Below are positions 18,440 to 30,394 of a stretch of DNA of 64,000 nt, one piece after another (position 1 is the stretch's first letter; each line of letters opens with the position of its first letter). The DNA is taken from NCBI RefSeq assembly GCF_016808095.1, contig NC_068976.1, positions 34,032,371 to 34,096,370 of the forward strand, read 5' to 3'. Made by a program: the position numbers and the translations under genes. The notes under the pieces are model-generated. The model did not search any database. It was given only the letters and a program-made list of their open reading frames with translations, and was not told the origin of the DNA. The stretch comes from Vigna angularis. Lineage: Eukaryota; Streptophyta; Magnoliopsida; Fabales; Fabaceae.

Positions 18440-21144
18440 AATCATTTTCTTTCTCTTGCGGACTAAATTTGTGGCAGTAAACTATATAGCTTCTTGCAGG
18501 GAATAAGCTCCACTAGGGTTTTTTATTTTTTTTCTCAAGTGAAATATAGCTTTGAATTTGATTAGAGCCCTTCATTAGCTGTTTTAATTAATCATTTGCT
18601 ATTGTCATACCACGTTGAAGAAATTTGGCAATCCAATTAATTGACTAGAAAAAACATAATTCAGTGATGGAAACCATAATCTCAATAAAAGATGCATAAG
18701 GGTATCATCAGGTTTGCTAGTTGGCAAGTATTTTGTTGATTAGGGCAAATGAAGAAACACTTTCAAACTGATAATAGCACTAAAGACAAAAGTAATTCAT
18801 AAGCTGAAATAAACTACCAAACCAAATCTTGAGAATCTACTTATAAACCATTTTATGCTATTTCTTCATTTGATTTTGTTCTTGTTCAAGAGAGATTGTT
18901 AAATTATATATTTTGGGAACTGTTTGTAGAAAACCAAGGTTGCACTAATGAATCAAGGATCAAAGCATATACGATTTTTCAGACAGAATTAATGTTTTAC
19001 TTAATTAATTAATAGATAACTATCCTAATATTAAAAATCCCACATAAATTAAAGATAAAATCAACTCGTAATATATAAATAAATATAAATCTTATTTTAT
19101 AAATTATTTTTTTATAAAATTATGTTAAATTTAAAATTTTAATGTTTTAATTCTTCACGAGTATTCATAATTTTAAAATAATTAATTGTATAAGCTAGTA
19201 TTAGTTATGAGAGGTTTTAATTTAATAGCGAAATGCCAACTAATATGACCACCTTCAGTTTTACTATTTGGAAATTCATTTCTTGGAGCATGGTTTAATT
19301 ATTGTACATTTAAAACGTTTAAATGATGTAAGAAAGTAAGCAACGTGATTTAAATTGATGTTACTGACATAATTTATCTCATTATCAATATTTTATATAC
19401 TTTTAACTGAATTTTGGCAATTATAATAAGATATAATGTAAACTATATATGAACGAGTCAAAATGCCTTATGAAGGATCATATAGATATCAAAGACTAGT
19501 GTGTCTAGGCTCCTATTGTAAATCATATATAATTTGTTATTTATGAAATCTGATTTTGTGCAGTGTGTGGTTTCATCATTAGTTGTATACATGCCAAATT
19601 TCTCTCCTTCTACTTCTCATCAATGAACTTTGCTAATAAGAAAAAAAATATAAATTATTGGAATCTTATGCAACCAGAGCACTAAAAAATTTATTAAATA
19701 ACAATTAAATTTAGAAATAAAAAATAATTAATCATTAAATTGACTAATTAAATATCATTTTTTAAACTATAAATTATTAGTATTTAAAATATTCTTTATC
19801 ATTAATAAAAAATTATAATTCATTTTTGAATTAGAGTCTAAATTAGTTCCTAACATATTAGCTATCAAAATTTTAGTCAATTATTATTATTAATTCTTAA
19901 TCTATTTCTATTTTTAAATTAGAAAATAATTTAGAATTAATAATATTAATTAAGTAGCTAAAACTTTTATAGTTAAGGTTAGAGACCAATTTAGACTATA
20001 ATTTTCAAATCAATTGTAAGTTCTTCTTGATAATAAATATTATTTTAGATTAATGTTTTTAAGATTGACTCTAATTTAGTTAATACAGTGACTAACTATT
20101 TTTCTCTCTTTAATTGCTATTAGATATATTTTCTTATAGTGTAATGGAAAAGATATTGTTAGAAGTCATACATCGACTATAAATAAGTCAATTTATGATA
20201 TGTAAGTGAAAGCAAACATCACCTGACAAGTTGATTTTGTAGGATTCACTTAAGTTTAAATTTTACTTTTTAATTGAAATAATCATATCTCAAAAGTGAG
20301 ATAATCACATCTTAAAATTTCTAACACTTTGATTATGTTGACATCTTGCGCACAACTATGTTAGTTATGTATTTAAAATACTAACTAGTTTGACTTTAAA
20401 ATATAAGTTGTTATCGAATTCAATTGTATCAAATTCTAAAATATCTTAAGAGTCATCTACATATTTCTAAGGTGTGATAAAGTGAAGAGGTTGTGTATAT
20501 TAGTCAAAGGAGGATGCAAATGATGGAGACCTAAATACTAGTTTCTTGAAGTGTTATGTCAATCCATTTCAATCTAGTAAGTGCTAAGGAAGATCAATAC
20601 AAGAGGTTAAGCGCCTTGTACATGCTCTTAACTTGTATCTTGTGTGTTTTATTGAATTATGTCTTGATTTAAGTTAGGAAAGGATGGAAGGCTAATGTTT
20701 AGCTATCGTGGAAAGTTTGTGGATGTTTTAAGTGTTTCATTAAGAAATTTTTGGAGGAAGAACTAATATTGGTTCCTAGAAGTTAGAAAATAAGAAGAAA
20801 TATTTTTTTTATTGTTTGTTCATATAATATTAATAGTAGAACAATTTGGTTTGAGTATGATGTAGGAAACATAGGAAGGTTACATGCAAATTTTAGGCAA
20901 GGTATTGACTGATTATTGAGAGGTGTATGTATAACAAGATCCATTTGGGTGAATCTTTGGGAATGTAGGGTTGGTTAAATAATTCTTTATACTTTAGGTG
21001 TATCTTGGCTAGAAATATAACAACATAATTAGAAATATGAAAAACAAATGATAAAAGATCATAAATGAAAATGAATGGAATAAGAGCAAGATAGGGTGAG
21101 AGCTTACCTTGCTAAAGTGTACACAAGTCCTATGGAGTTGGAAA

Positions 21145-22818
21145 CACTAGTAAAAAATATGCTTTTTACCTCGTCCAATAGACTTCGGTTTAAGGAAAAT
21201 CGAAGCCTACCAGTAAGCGGTGACAATTTTGTAGTTTTGAGGAACTTATATGCCTCGGTTCAGTGAGAACCGAAGCATATAGCACATATTACCTCAGTTC
21301 AAAATACAACCAATGCCTAATACTCTGCCAAAAAGTCACCTGCGGCTATTAACTTGGTTAAAGGTGGAACCGAGGCCTATTACCTCGGTCAAATCTCACC
21401 TTTTTCACTCGCACCTAACCTACTCTCATCTACCCTACTGTTCATTTTACACGAAGCGGTTTTCTTTCCTCTGGCAGAAACAAAGAGCAATCTCCCTTCT
21501 CCCACTTGACAGCCACGGCGCGAGGGGGTTCTTTCCTCCATTGTAGCAGCTTGCGCTCTAGCGAGGATGACGATGGTGGCCGGCGTCAAAAGCGGAAGGG
21601 AGGCGCGATGGTGGAGACGAGTACCGCGACGACGATGATGAGAGGCTCGCCGATCTAAGGCATTTGGCGAGCAGAGAAGATGGTGCCTTGGATATGATGA
21701 GAGGTTCGCCGATCTAAGAGTTGAACAGAGTTCCTTGGCAGCGACGACGATGACGGATGAAGATGATGAATGGTGACACACCGGAAGAGCATTGGTCACG
21801 GCGGCTTGCTGAATAGATAGTCAGGGCGCGATTCTCGGTTGGTTTCTGTGGAGGCGCTCACGGTGGCTGTGGTTGACAGAGAAGATGGAGATGATTGGCG
21901 AGGTCGCAGTGAGGTGGCGGCGAGGTCACAGCGAGACCGCAGCGAGGCCGCAACGAGACCGTAGTGAGGCCGCGGCGAGGGCGTCCTGCAGCGGTGGCGT
22001 TGGCGAGGCACGAAGAGGTGGCGGCGAAGTCGTGGCGAAGTCGCGGCGACGACGTCCTACAGCGGTGGCGTTTCTGCGAGAAGGAGAGGCATCAACCTTC
22101 ATCTTTTCTTCTCTCTGTTCTGGTTTGGCCTTGCAGGAGCCTCCCTTCTTCCCCAAATTGTTCTTAGAGTTGGTGATGACAACCTCGCAATGCTCATTGC
22201 ATCAAAACCCAAAAGCCTTTGATTCTTACAAAAGCTAAAAAGGTACTTTTTTTTCTGTGTTATTTTGGGAGTGATTTTGTTAAGGCTGGTGTAGTTGCTA
22301 TTGCAGTGCTTGCTTTACTCCTTGGTTGCTTTGAGGGATTGGAAGAGATAAGAAATAGTAGATCATTGGTGCCACTTCTTATTGATCTTCTGAGATTTGG
22401 TTCTTTGAAAGGGAAGGAAAATTCAATAACCCTTTTGCTTGGACTGTGCAACAAAGAGGGAGAACTGGTGGCAAGAAGACTCTTGGCAAATCCAAGAAGT
22501 ATTCCTTCTCTTCAATGCAATGAAGAGGGAGAAAATACATCAGATTATTTCAAGGACTGCAATGTTTGTCTAACTCAGTCATAAATCCTTCTTAGGTGAA
22601 ACAAGGAGATAATCCAAATGCATACCGAAAAAATAAAAAAAAAACACGTTATTGCCTCGGTTATCTAAGAACCGAGGCATAATCCTAACTCATTTTAACC
22701 CGGTTCAGAATCGAGGCATAAAACCACCCCTTTTTACCTCGTCCGTATATGCCTCGATTGCAGAACCGATGCCTATAAGCAAAATTAACCGATGCCATTT
22801 GTCCTTAATGCACTAGTG
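21145..22818. mobile_element. CACTA transposon 3 carrying a U-box/ARM gene fragment
   Basis: Left end CACTAGTAAAAAATATGC, right end ...GCACTAGTG. The 3-bp duplication is AAA (21142-21144 and 22819-22821). Subterminal CCTCGGTT/AACCGAGG repeats lie at both ends (21165-21390 and 22650-22800). The GC-rich core (21480-22100) shares phrases with CACTA 1, for example CCACTTGACAGCCACGG and GATGGTGGCCGGCGTC. No transposase. It carries a plus-strand fragment of an ARM-repeat gene at 22165-22540. Confidence 0.88.
22165..22540 (+). pseudogene. U-box/ARM-repeat E3 ligase gene fragment
   Basis: The plus strand encodes KAGVVAIAVLALLLGCFEGL, EEIRNSRSLVPLLIDLLRFG, SLKGKENSITLLLGLCNKEG and ELVARRLLANPRSIPSLQ (22282-22518). 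The pattern (leucine-rich ARM helices, KGKENS..LLLGLC, PRSIPSLQ) is that of the C-terminal ARM repeats of plant U-box ubiquitin ligases. Upstream (about 22165-22240), a short piece LRVGDDNLAMLIASKPKS may be the preceding exon. A GT donor follows it, and the ARM segment begins after a TTGTTAAG. No U-box is present. It was captured by CACTA 3 and cannot make a ligase. Confidence 0.7.
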
Positions 22819-22821
22819 AAA

Positions 22822-23090
22822 TATCCTTCCCTCTTGACGTGAATTAAGAGGATGATGTGAATCCAGATGTGTGGATTTGTTTTACGAATTTATCTAGTTT
22901 GGAATGCTAATAAGCAAGAAAGTTTGGCAGAATTAGTGAGAACATGGACAATACTTTATAAATGTCAATATCTTTAGTTATAGATTCAGATGATTCCAAA
23001 ATGAGGTGAAAGTTCACATTCTGAACTTAAATTTAGGCTCAAGAATCACTTAATTTAGACACGCACAACGAAAGTTATGGCTATGAGATA
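22822..23090. other. Unannotated intergenic stretch
   Basis: No feature seen. Confidence 0.5.
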
Positions 23091-23346
23091 TGTAAGACCC
23101 GTATAAATAAAATGATTTCTTACCTTAAGTATTTTATTTTGTGGTATTATATAATAAATTATGATGAAAAAAAATGTTGAGGTAAGGGGTTTAACTTGGG
23201 ATATAACATAGTGTATGATGGGTAGAAGGTAACAATGTAATGTTGTTGCATGCTTTCTTCCTTGTGTGTTGGGATTAAAGTTAACATGTTGAGATTTATT
23301 TGAGACCCTTCCCGAAGCCCAAAATAGTCGTATGAGTGGTCAAATT

Positions 23347-24175
23347 AAAGATATTTGAGTCTAGTTTCCAACAAATAAGGAATCAACTCAATTGGAGTTC
23401 GGCAGAGAAAGTAATGAGCAAAATAGTCATCAAAGGTCAAAGCAAAGCAGAAGAGCGGGGTTAAACTTCAAATTTTAGTAATTTTACTGCAGCTAGCCCT
23501 ATAGTCCACAAATTACGATTTTTGTGTCCAAAGAAAGATATTTGAGTCTAGTTTCCAATAAATCAAGAATCAACTCAATTGGAGTTCGGTAGAGAGAATA
23601 ATAAGCAAAATAGTCATCAAAGGTCAAAGCAAAGCAGACCAGAGCGTGGTTAAACTTCCAATTTTAATAATTTTACTGTAGCTAACCCTCTAGTCCAAAA
23701 ATTACGATTTTTGTGTCCAAAGAAAGATATTTGAGTCTAGTTTCCAAAAAATCAAGAATCAACTCAATTGGAGTTCGGTAAAGAGAGTAATGAGCAAAAT
23801 AGTCATCAAAGGTCGAAGCAAAGCAGACCAGAGCGTGGTTAAACTTCCAATTTTAATAATTTTACTGCAGCTAGCCCTGCTATCCAAAAATTACGAGTTT
23901 GGTGTCCAAAGAAAGATGTGTGTCTAGTTTCCAGAAAAGCAATAATAAACTCAATTAGAGTTTGGTAGAGAGAGTAATGAACAAAACAATCAACATAGGT
24001 CAAAGTTGAGAATACGAGAGCAAGATTAAATTTCCGATTTTAATAGTTTTACTGCAGCTAACCCTGTTGTCCAAAAATTTCGAGTTTGGTGTCCAAAGAA
24101 ATATTTTTGAGTCTAGTTTCCAATAAAAAAGAAATAAACTCATTTGGAGTTATGCACAAAGATTTATGAGAAAAA
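23347..24175. repeat. 188-bp tandem repeat array in the solo LTR
   Basis: The phrase AAAGATATTTGAGTCTAGTT starts at 23347, 23534, 23723, 23912 (changed) and about 24098. This gives a 187-189 base period and about 4.4 copies that diverge towards the right. Each unit also holds a CAATTGGAGTTCGG segment. Confidence 0.92.
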
Positions 24176-24991
24176 TAACAAGCAAAAATCAGTGTGGACA
24201 GCATTCAATTTTACTCGTTGGGAGCACTTATCTACACTCTTTAACCAAGAGTGTGGGTAAGAGGGTATTGAGAATTCTCTTCCATTGTTGGAAGAGGAAA
24301 GAATGAGTTATGAGAATGAGAGGAGTGAAAGAGATGTTTGGTGAGTTGGGGTAAATGTGTTTGATGAATGAAAAACAGTGAAGAAGAATGAAAGTTTGAT
24401 GTTTTGGGTATTAATTAAAAAGTGGGGGTGCACTAGAAAGGTTGTTCTAGTTGATGGAAGTGTGAAATTAGTAATTTCACGGGGGTGCATCAGTAGGAAA
24501 AATAATTAAATTAATTTATTTAATTATTTGTGATTTAAACAAATTGTTGGTGAATGATTTGGTTGACTTTGTGCATGATGATGACCTGCGTATGGTAGTG
24601 ATGGTAAAATTGTGAGAGCAAGCGTTTTGTCATTTCCTTATATTTTTTGTCGAATCGATGGTGTTCGTATTGTGATACGATAGTGTGTTGAGTCTCTACG
24701 GAGAATGAGGTTCGAGTGTCACCCTTTCCTCGTGCGCGGGGACTAGAGAGGGTTGGATGTCTCGCCCAATGACTTCGGCTTGTGTGAGTATAGTGCTAGG
24801 TGGGTGCGCCTAACCGAAGTTTTTACTCGTAATTCCTTGAGGAGTCGGGGAGATAGGTCTGAAGTTGCGATGGAAGACGACTCAAATCGTCCTGTTTTGC
24901 GAAATAGGTTTGGTACGACAAAATTCAAGGAAACAACAGAAGCTTGAGTAAATGATTGAGTCGTGAGTTTAATACTGTGATGTATTGTAAT

Positions 24992-25171
24992 ATTGTGACT
25001 TTGATAGTCTGAGTGGTGATGATCTGAGGTATTAATATTGTGACTTTGATAGTCCGAGTGGTTATGATCTGAGGTACTAATATTGTGACTTTGATAGTCT
25101 GAGTGGTGATGATCTAAGTTATTAATATTGTGACTTTGATAGTCTGAGTGGTGATGATCTGAGTTATGAGT
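24992..25171. repeat. 45-bp tandem repeat array in the solo LTR
   Basis: ATTGTGACTTTGATAGTC begins at 24992, 25037, 25082 and 25127. Exactly 45-base spacing, four copies, few substitutions. Confidence 0.95.
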
Positions 25172-25583
25172 TGAATATTGCGTTGTAATGTAAGGTTGTG
25201 ATTAGGATAATCTAAGTTGTGATATTTTGATATTGAAATTATATGCTATGTTAGGTTCTTCGTTACTCACCCTGAAATGTTGTGGTTGTGGTTTCCACCT
25301 ACGATGATCGTACTTGTACGGGAGTAGATGGCGTTGCAGATGAGGCAGAGATGAAGTAGCACGACGAGAGTTATGGGAAATACTATGGGGAACTTATCAT
25401 GTTTTAAAGTAATTTTATGTCTTTGAATAATGAATTTGATATTTGTAAGGTTTTAACCTTATGTTGTAAGATGCTTAGACTTTTGATGGTTTAGTTCCGC
25501 GATGTTAATTTATAAGAAAAAAAAAACTGGCGTAAAAGTTTGGATTTGTTATTTTCTAGTGGCACTCCGTAAGGGGTGTTACA

Positions 25584-25885
25584 AGATAAACTTACACAAA
25601 ATTATGAAAGGTGGAGGAAATAATTACTCTTTCCAAAGAAGACAACACACAAAGGATGTGAAAGTCCTTTGATATAGCCAAAGGCTCTTGAATCCCTAAA
25701 AAACTTAGGAGAATCACTCTCATCAAGATAAAAGAGTTAAAGCTATAATATTTCTACATAAAAGCTCCACTTGTTTCTTTGATGAAAATGGTTAAGCTTA
25801 TTTCGAAGCTTTAGCCGTCATAATTACAAAAGAATTAATGGCTGATTGTAACTACAATTTGTGGCCACCAAAAGTCATCTAAAAG
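25584..25885. other. Unannotated intergenic stretch
   Basis: No supported feature in about 300 bases, apart from the AGATA duplication at its left edge. Confidence 0.5.
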
Positions 25886-27466
25886 TGTAGAAAAAGATAG
25901 GCCAATACACTCAACCAAGAGGGGGGAGGAGGGGGGGGGGGGGGGGGGGGGGTTGAAATGGTTTGACTTTAAAAATTATGTTCTTTCAAAATCTTTTCGA
26001 AATCTTTGATATTTCTTGGAATGCAATATGACAAATATAGTGAATCAACAAATAAAAGAGATAAGGAAGAGAAAGATTAACACACAGATTTATACTGGTT
26101 CGGCCAAGCCTACATCCAGTCTTCCTTCAACAACCTTAGTTGAAGGGATTTCACTATATTGATAGAGTTCTTACAAGCAAGACATACAAAGAACAATCCT
26201 CTCAATGTACTCTCCTTCCTAACTTAATACCAACTATAGCAACCCAGAAAGATCACCCACTTTCTGTCACCTTAGAACAATCCCAACTCTAAGAATACGT
26301 TGAGAGCAATCCCAACTCTCAATGAGAACAATCACAGTTCTCTCCCCCTGGCACAACAAGACAGGAACTCAATCTACAGATTGAAAAAGATAAACCTGAT
26401 CTTTACAGCAAGCACTCCAATAGTGCAGATATGATCAACAACCTTTAAGCACACTTCTTGATAGAATCTTGATGTATAAACTCAAAGTTGATCCTTGATT
26501 CTTCAAGGTCGTTCTTGGATGCTCCTGTAATCAAAACTCAACCAAAATGTTAGTTATGAAATTGAATGTTCAAAGATTAGTTTGAAAAACACGCAAGACA
26601 ATTATTTATAGGATTTTTTAAATCTTGTCGCATTTTAATTGATTACGCTATTAATGTAATCGACTACGTTTTTCCTGCTAGTTTAGTAGTTTTTGACAGC
26701 ATTTTGAAATACAACTTTTACCCAATTATATGGCGCATGCAATCGATTAAACAATTCTTAACAGCCAAAAAATGCAATATGACCGTTATAATTGTATTTA
26801 CTTGAAATAAATTGAATTTATCATATGAAAATGACTTAACTGATTATACAACTTATGTAATCGGTTATGTCCAACACTTAAGCAAAATTTCAATTTCAAG
26901 CTTCTTTTAAATAAGATTTTCACTCTTTTGAAAACATGTATTGGCTAACTTTCTTAATCAATTATACACATTTTATACCAGATTATGTTAGAACAATTTG
27001 ACTTTAATAACACATACAAGAAATCTGAAACAATTTAACAGATTACATGGATTGCTTAACAGATGCAATTATACTAGAAATACATTGTTAATTTGTTTAA
27101 ACATGTAAACCTTTTTTCAATCATTAATACATGTATCAAGCACATATATCAATAATATCAAACATTTGTTATGCCGTTTTGTGCAAGATAACTATAAAAC
27201 AGATCCTTAATGTCCATTAACAAAAATGTCCATTATACAATGTTCATCATCATATACATCATCAAAAACAACATATTCAAAGATTCATTCTTAAACAATG
27301 AATATGCATATCACAGATATAATCACAATGAATATGCATAACATATAGTTCAAGCACAAGCAAATATATAAACAACAGTTTTGCTTAATGTGTGAAAGAA
27401 ACTATAAAAACATTTCTGTTGTCATCATCAAAAACACATATGGAATATATGGGTTTAGCTTTCACA
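25886..27466 (-). mobile_element. 3' LTR of a copia-type (Sirevirus-like) element
   Basis: A minus-oriented LTR, TGTAGAAAAAGATAGG...GCTTTCACA on the plus strand, about 1581 bp. Adjacent on the right is the complement of a polypurine tract (minus GATAGGGGGAGCTA). It shares with the partial LTR at 28114 the blocks ACTGGTTCGGCCAAGCCTAC and CTTCAACAACC-AGTTGAAGG. AATCGATTA-like palindromes lie at 26640-27000. It belongs to the LTR type seen at 42494-43788. Confidence 0.7.
25931..25952 (+). repeat. Poly(G) run of 22
   Basis: 22 consecutive G bases after GGGGGGAGGA. The corresponding position in the sister LTR (near 28150) reads only GAGGGGAGGTG, so the run expanded in this copy or is an assembly artefact. 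Confidence 0.9.
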
Positions 27467-28113
27467 TAGCTCCCCCTATCAACAAAAAGCATTCAGTTAT
27501 ACATAATTTTGATCTCCCATAGGCTAATGACTAAGTTGTCAATTGGGATCTTATTACAACTTAAAATAAAATCAAACTAAGACCTATTAATTGATTTACC
27601 CAAAATATAATCTGGTCAACCAATTTTACAAAGGATTAAACCATTATTTTAAAAAAACTAATTACTTGAGAAAAAACAACAACAAAGTGGTGTTTTAGTT
27701 TTCCTCCATTTGGGCCATGATACAATTCACCACCTTGGTCTTTTCTTCCTGAACCTTGGGCTTGTATTCAATTAATATGGACAACACTTTTTGAAGAACT
27801 TCATTTGCTTTCCTTGCTCTGGCCCTTGTCAAAGGTCCTCCAAGTCCTTCAACATCCCCTTCACCTCTTGAAACACTTTTGTCTATGCTCCAAGTAAGGA
27901 AAAAAGGAAGATATACCACTTAAGAAAATTTTCAACTAAGAGTAGTTCACTTTCTCACAAAGAAACACAATATGTTTTCCAAATCTCCCAAATGAATTTT
28001 ACTTCTAATGTGCTTACCATATTGATATAAGTTCCTTTTCATAAGGTATGGATTATGAGCATGTCTATTGATTAAAATTCGAGTAATTTTCAAATTCCAG
28101 CTCTGGTGCCAAT
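27467..28113 (-). mobile_element. Internal remnant of the copia-type element
   Basis: About 650 bp between the two LTRs. It has a polypurine tract (27467-27480) at one end and a primer site at the other (minus TGGCACCAGAGCT, two changes from the initiator-Met site TGGTATCAGAGC, at 28099-28111). A minus frame at 27695-27919 contains GGPLTRARARKA, the kind of ...GPLTRARAKK... tail found in retrotransposon polyproteins. No RT, integrase or gag remains. It is a deletion derivative that cannot move unaided. Confidence 0.65.
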
Positions 28114-28765
28114 TGTTAGAAAAGAGATGCCTTATATCTCAAACAAAGAGGGGAGGTGAATTGGATTTTGCTTTAAAAAATTGATCTTTTCAAAAGCTTT
28201 GCAAAATCTTTGGTTTTCTTGAAATCAATAAAACAAGAATGATGAATCAACAATAAGAAAGAAAATGATAGAGAAAGATTAACACAAACAATTTATACTA
28301 GTTCGGCCAAGCCTACATCCAATTTTCCTTCAACAACCTGAGTTGAAGGGATTCCACTTCAATGATAGAGTTACAAGAATATAGAGATATCCCCTCTCAA
28401 TGTAGTTCTCACCCCACTCAAAATCACTATAGTAAACAAGAGGTGAACATCCTCACACTCTTACCAAGTAGAGAATAATCACAACTCTCTTAACACCCTG
28501 AGAACAATCCCAGATGTCAATGAGAACACATACGACTCTCTCGCCTAGCACACCTACACAGGAATGCAATCCACAGATTGTAGATGATGAATCTGATCTT
28601 CTAAATACACTCCAGTAGTGCACATCACATCAGAACAATTCTGCCTAGTTTCTTGATAGAATCTTGATGTGTAAAACCCAAATTTGATCCTTGATTGTTC
28701 AAAAGTCTTCTTAGATGCTCCTGTAATCAAAACTCAATGAAATAATTAGTTATGAAATTGATTGC
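28114..28765 (-). repeat. Truncated 5' LTR of the copia-type element
   Basis: Begins TGTTAGAAAAGAGATGCC next to the primer site and aligns with 25886-26560. Similarity stops after ...TTAGTTATGAAATTGA at about 28765, where unrelated LTR sequence begins. Confidence 0.7.
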
Positions 28766-29101
28766 ACAGGATATGTGGCAACTGATCTTGACATTCTCCA
28801 CATGATTAATATGTGGCAGCTGATCCATATCGTGCGGCTGATGATCAACTTTGCTTCTAAGCACCGTGGGTGAGCTTGGATGATCCTATAAATCGAACTC
28901 TCCTCTACCTTTGTAATCACTTTTGGATGGTAACGAGTGTTATGTTGAAGAAATCATTCCAACACCTCCTTGCACTAAAAGTCTTCTCTTAAATCCATAT
29001 TCATCTTCATCTCTAGCTTCCTCCCTCCTATGGAAGGTCGTCTGAGTTGGATTCTAAACCACTTCTCCACTAATAACACTCTAGATTTGCTTATTTTTCT
29101 A
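28766..29101 (+). repeat. Fragment of another LTR family (also at 39.6-40.0 kb and 42.05-42.49 kb)
   Basis: Contains TGGATGATCCTATAAATC (a likely LTR TATA box), then CTTTGTAATCACTTTTGGAT, as at 39910-39965 and 42375-42425. It also has CTAGCTTCCTCCCTCCTATG, as at 43829-43850. No termini. Confidence 0.6.
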
Positions 29102-30363
29102 TGTTAAAATTCTTTTCTTAAGCTTCTTTATAGCCTTTAATTCTTTAGAAATATAATAGATTAGTTTTAACACCTAAAAATAACTTTAAAATAAAAATCG
29201 AGTTAATTTCTTCTTTTTAGCTAAATGAAATTAGTTTTTGAATGACATAGATTTTTCTTTCTTTTATAGATAAAAATTTCCGAAAACAAAATAAAAATAT
29301 TTTTTTGAATAGGTTATTTTTACCTTTTCTCTAATTATTGATTTTGCAGACCGGGCCTGATTAATTAGGCTAGTCATTTTTGTCAAGGCTAGAAAATTGG
29401 ACCAGTGCTGAATCTATTGAAAAAGGGTGTTACTCCCTCCACCACCACATTTTCTTCCTCCACCTCCCCAATTCTATTATATATTTTTTGAATTACAAAA
29501 CTAACCTTTTATAATTACAAAAATAACCTTTATACTTTTTAATTTTAATTATTTACTTTAACCCTAAAATCTATATTTTTACCCCTTCTCACCCACCTCC
29601 CAACCTTCTCAGATTCTCACCCAAACACCATCATTCTCATCTTCCATTTTTCCTCCATACAAGTTTTCTTCCTCATTCAGCGGTGGGCGGTGTGCGACGG
29701 TGCGACAGTGTGGCGGTGCGGCGGTGGTGTGACGGTGAAGTGTGGTGGTGCTTTCTCCCACAAGGTTAATGATGATATTTTTAATTTTTTTTTAAATGTA
29801 ATGCATATATTTTTGCTCTGTGTTGGGCTGCTCCTCTGCTTTTTTTCTGCTGTGTGCGTGTGTTGGGAGAAAGGAAGAAGATAACCACGAAAAATGGAGG
29901 TCGGACATCCGTTTGAATCTGAAACGGATGTCGACATCCGTTTCAGATCCAAACGGATGCCCGACCTCCGTTTTTGCCTGTATATTTAACGGTTGGGTCG
30001 TTTAACGGTTGGGTCGTTTCAATTAGCGGTGTAACTCTCTCTCTTGTTTCGAAAATTGTTTCTGCAGAAAAAACGGGATAAAGTGAAAAACAGAGTTGCT
30101 GCTATGGTAGTGTTTTTAGATTTTGCTGACGGTGAAGGAAGAGAACTGCCCGTACATGTTGATAACAGCCGCACTACTTTAACATATCTCTATTTTCTCT
30201 TTTATGACCTGTAAATTTTCCAATTTTAATTTATGTTTCCTTGTACATTGATATGAAGTTTAAATTTGCAATTTGAAATAAATTATTCAGATAAATTGCT
30301 TCTTATAATTTGAAAAAAAATGGCCCAGTTTGTTATCAATATTAATATACATGCAATAATCAT

Positions 30364-30394
<31 letters not shown>

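Larger units (their letters stand above)
17074..21144. other. AT-rich intergenic sequence with degraded dispersed repeats
   Basis: No gene seen. Degraded copies of a dispersed legume repeat (phrase: GTTAGAAGTC..ACATCGACTA then a ...GTGCAAATCTTATCTTA... block) occur near 17340-17460, 19010-19135 and 20155-20280. The direct repeat partner of 2543-2769 is at 18200-18439. Confidence 0.55.
23091..25583. mobile_element. Solo LTR of a large LTR retrotransposon
   Basis: 2493 bp bounded by TGTAAGACCC and GGGTGTTACA (inverted TGTAA/TTACA). A perfect 5-bp duplication AGATA flanks it (23086-23090 and 25584-25588). There is no internal coding region, so it is the product of LTR-LTR recombination. The size and the TGTAA...TTACA ends suit a Ty3/gypsy element of the Tekay/Del kind, but the lineage is not proven. 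It contains two separate tandem arrays. Confidence 0.88.

Noticed and set aside
23347..24175. Possible centromeric satellite
   Set aside because: Only about 4.4 units and fully inside an LTR with target duplications, so it is an LTR-internal repeat.
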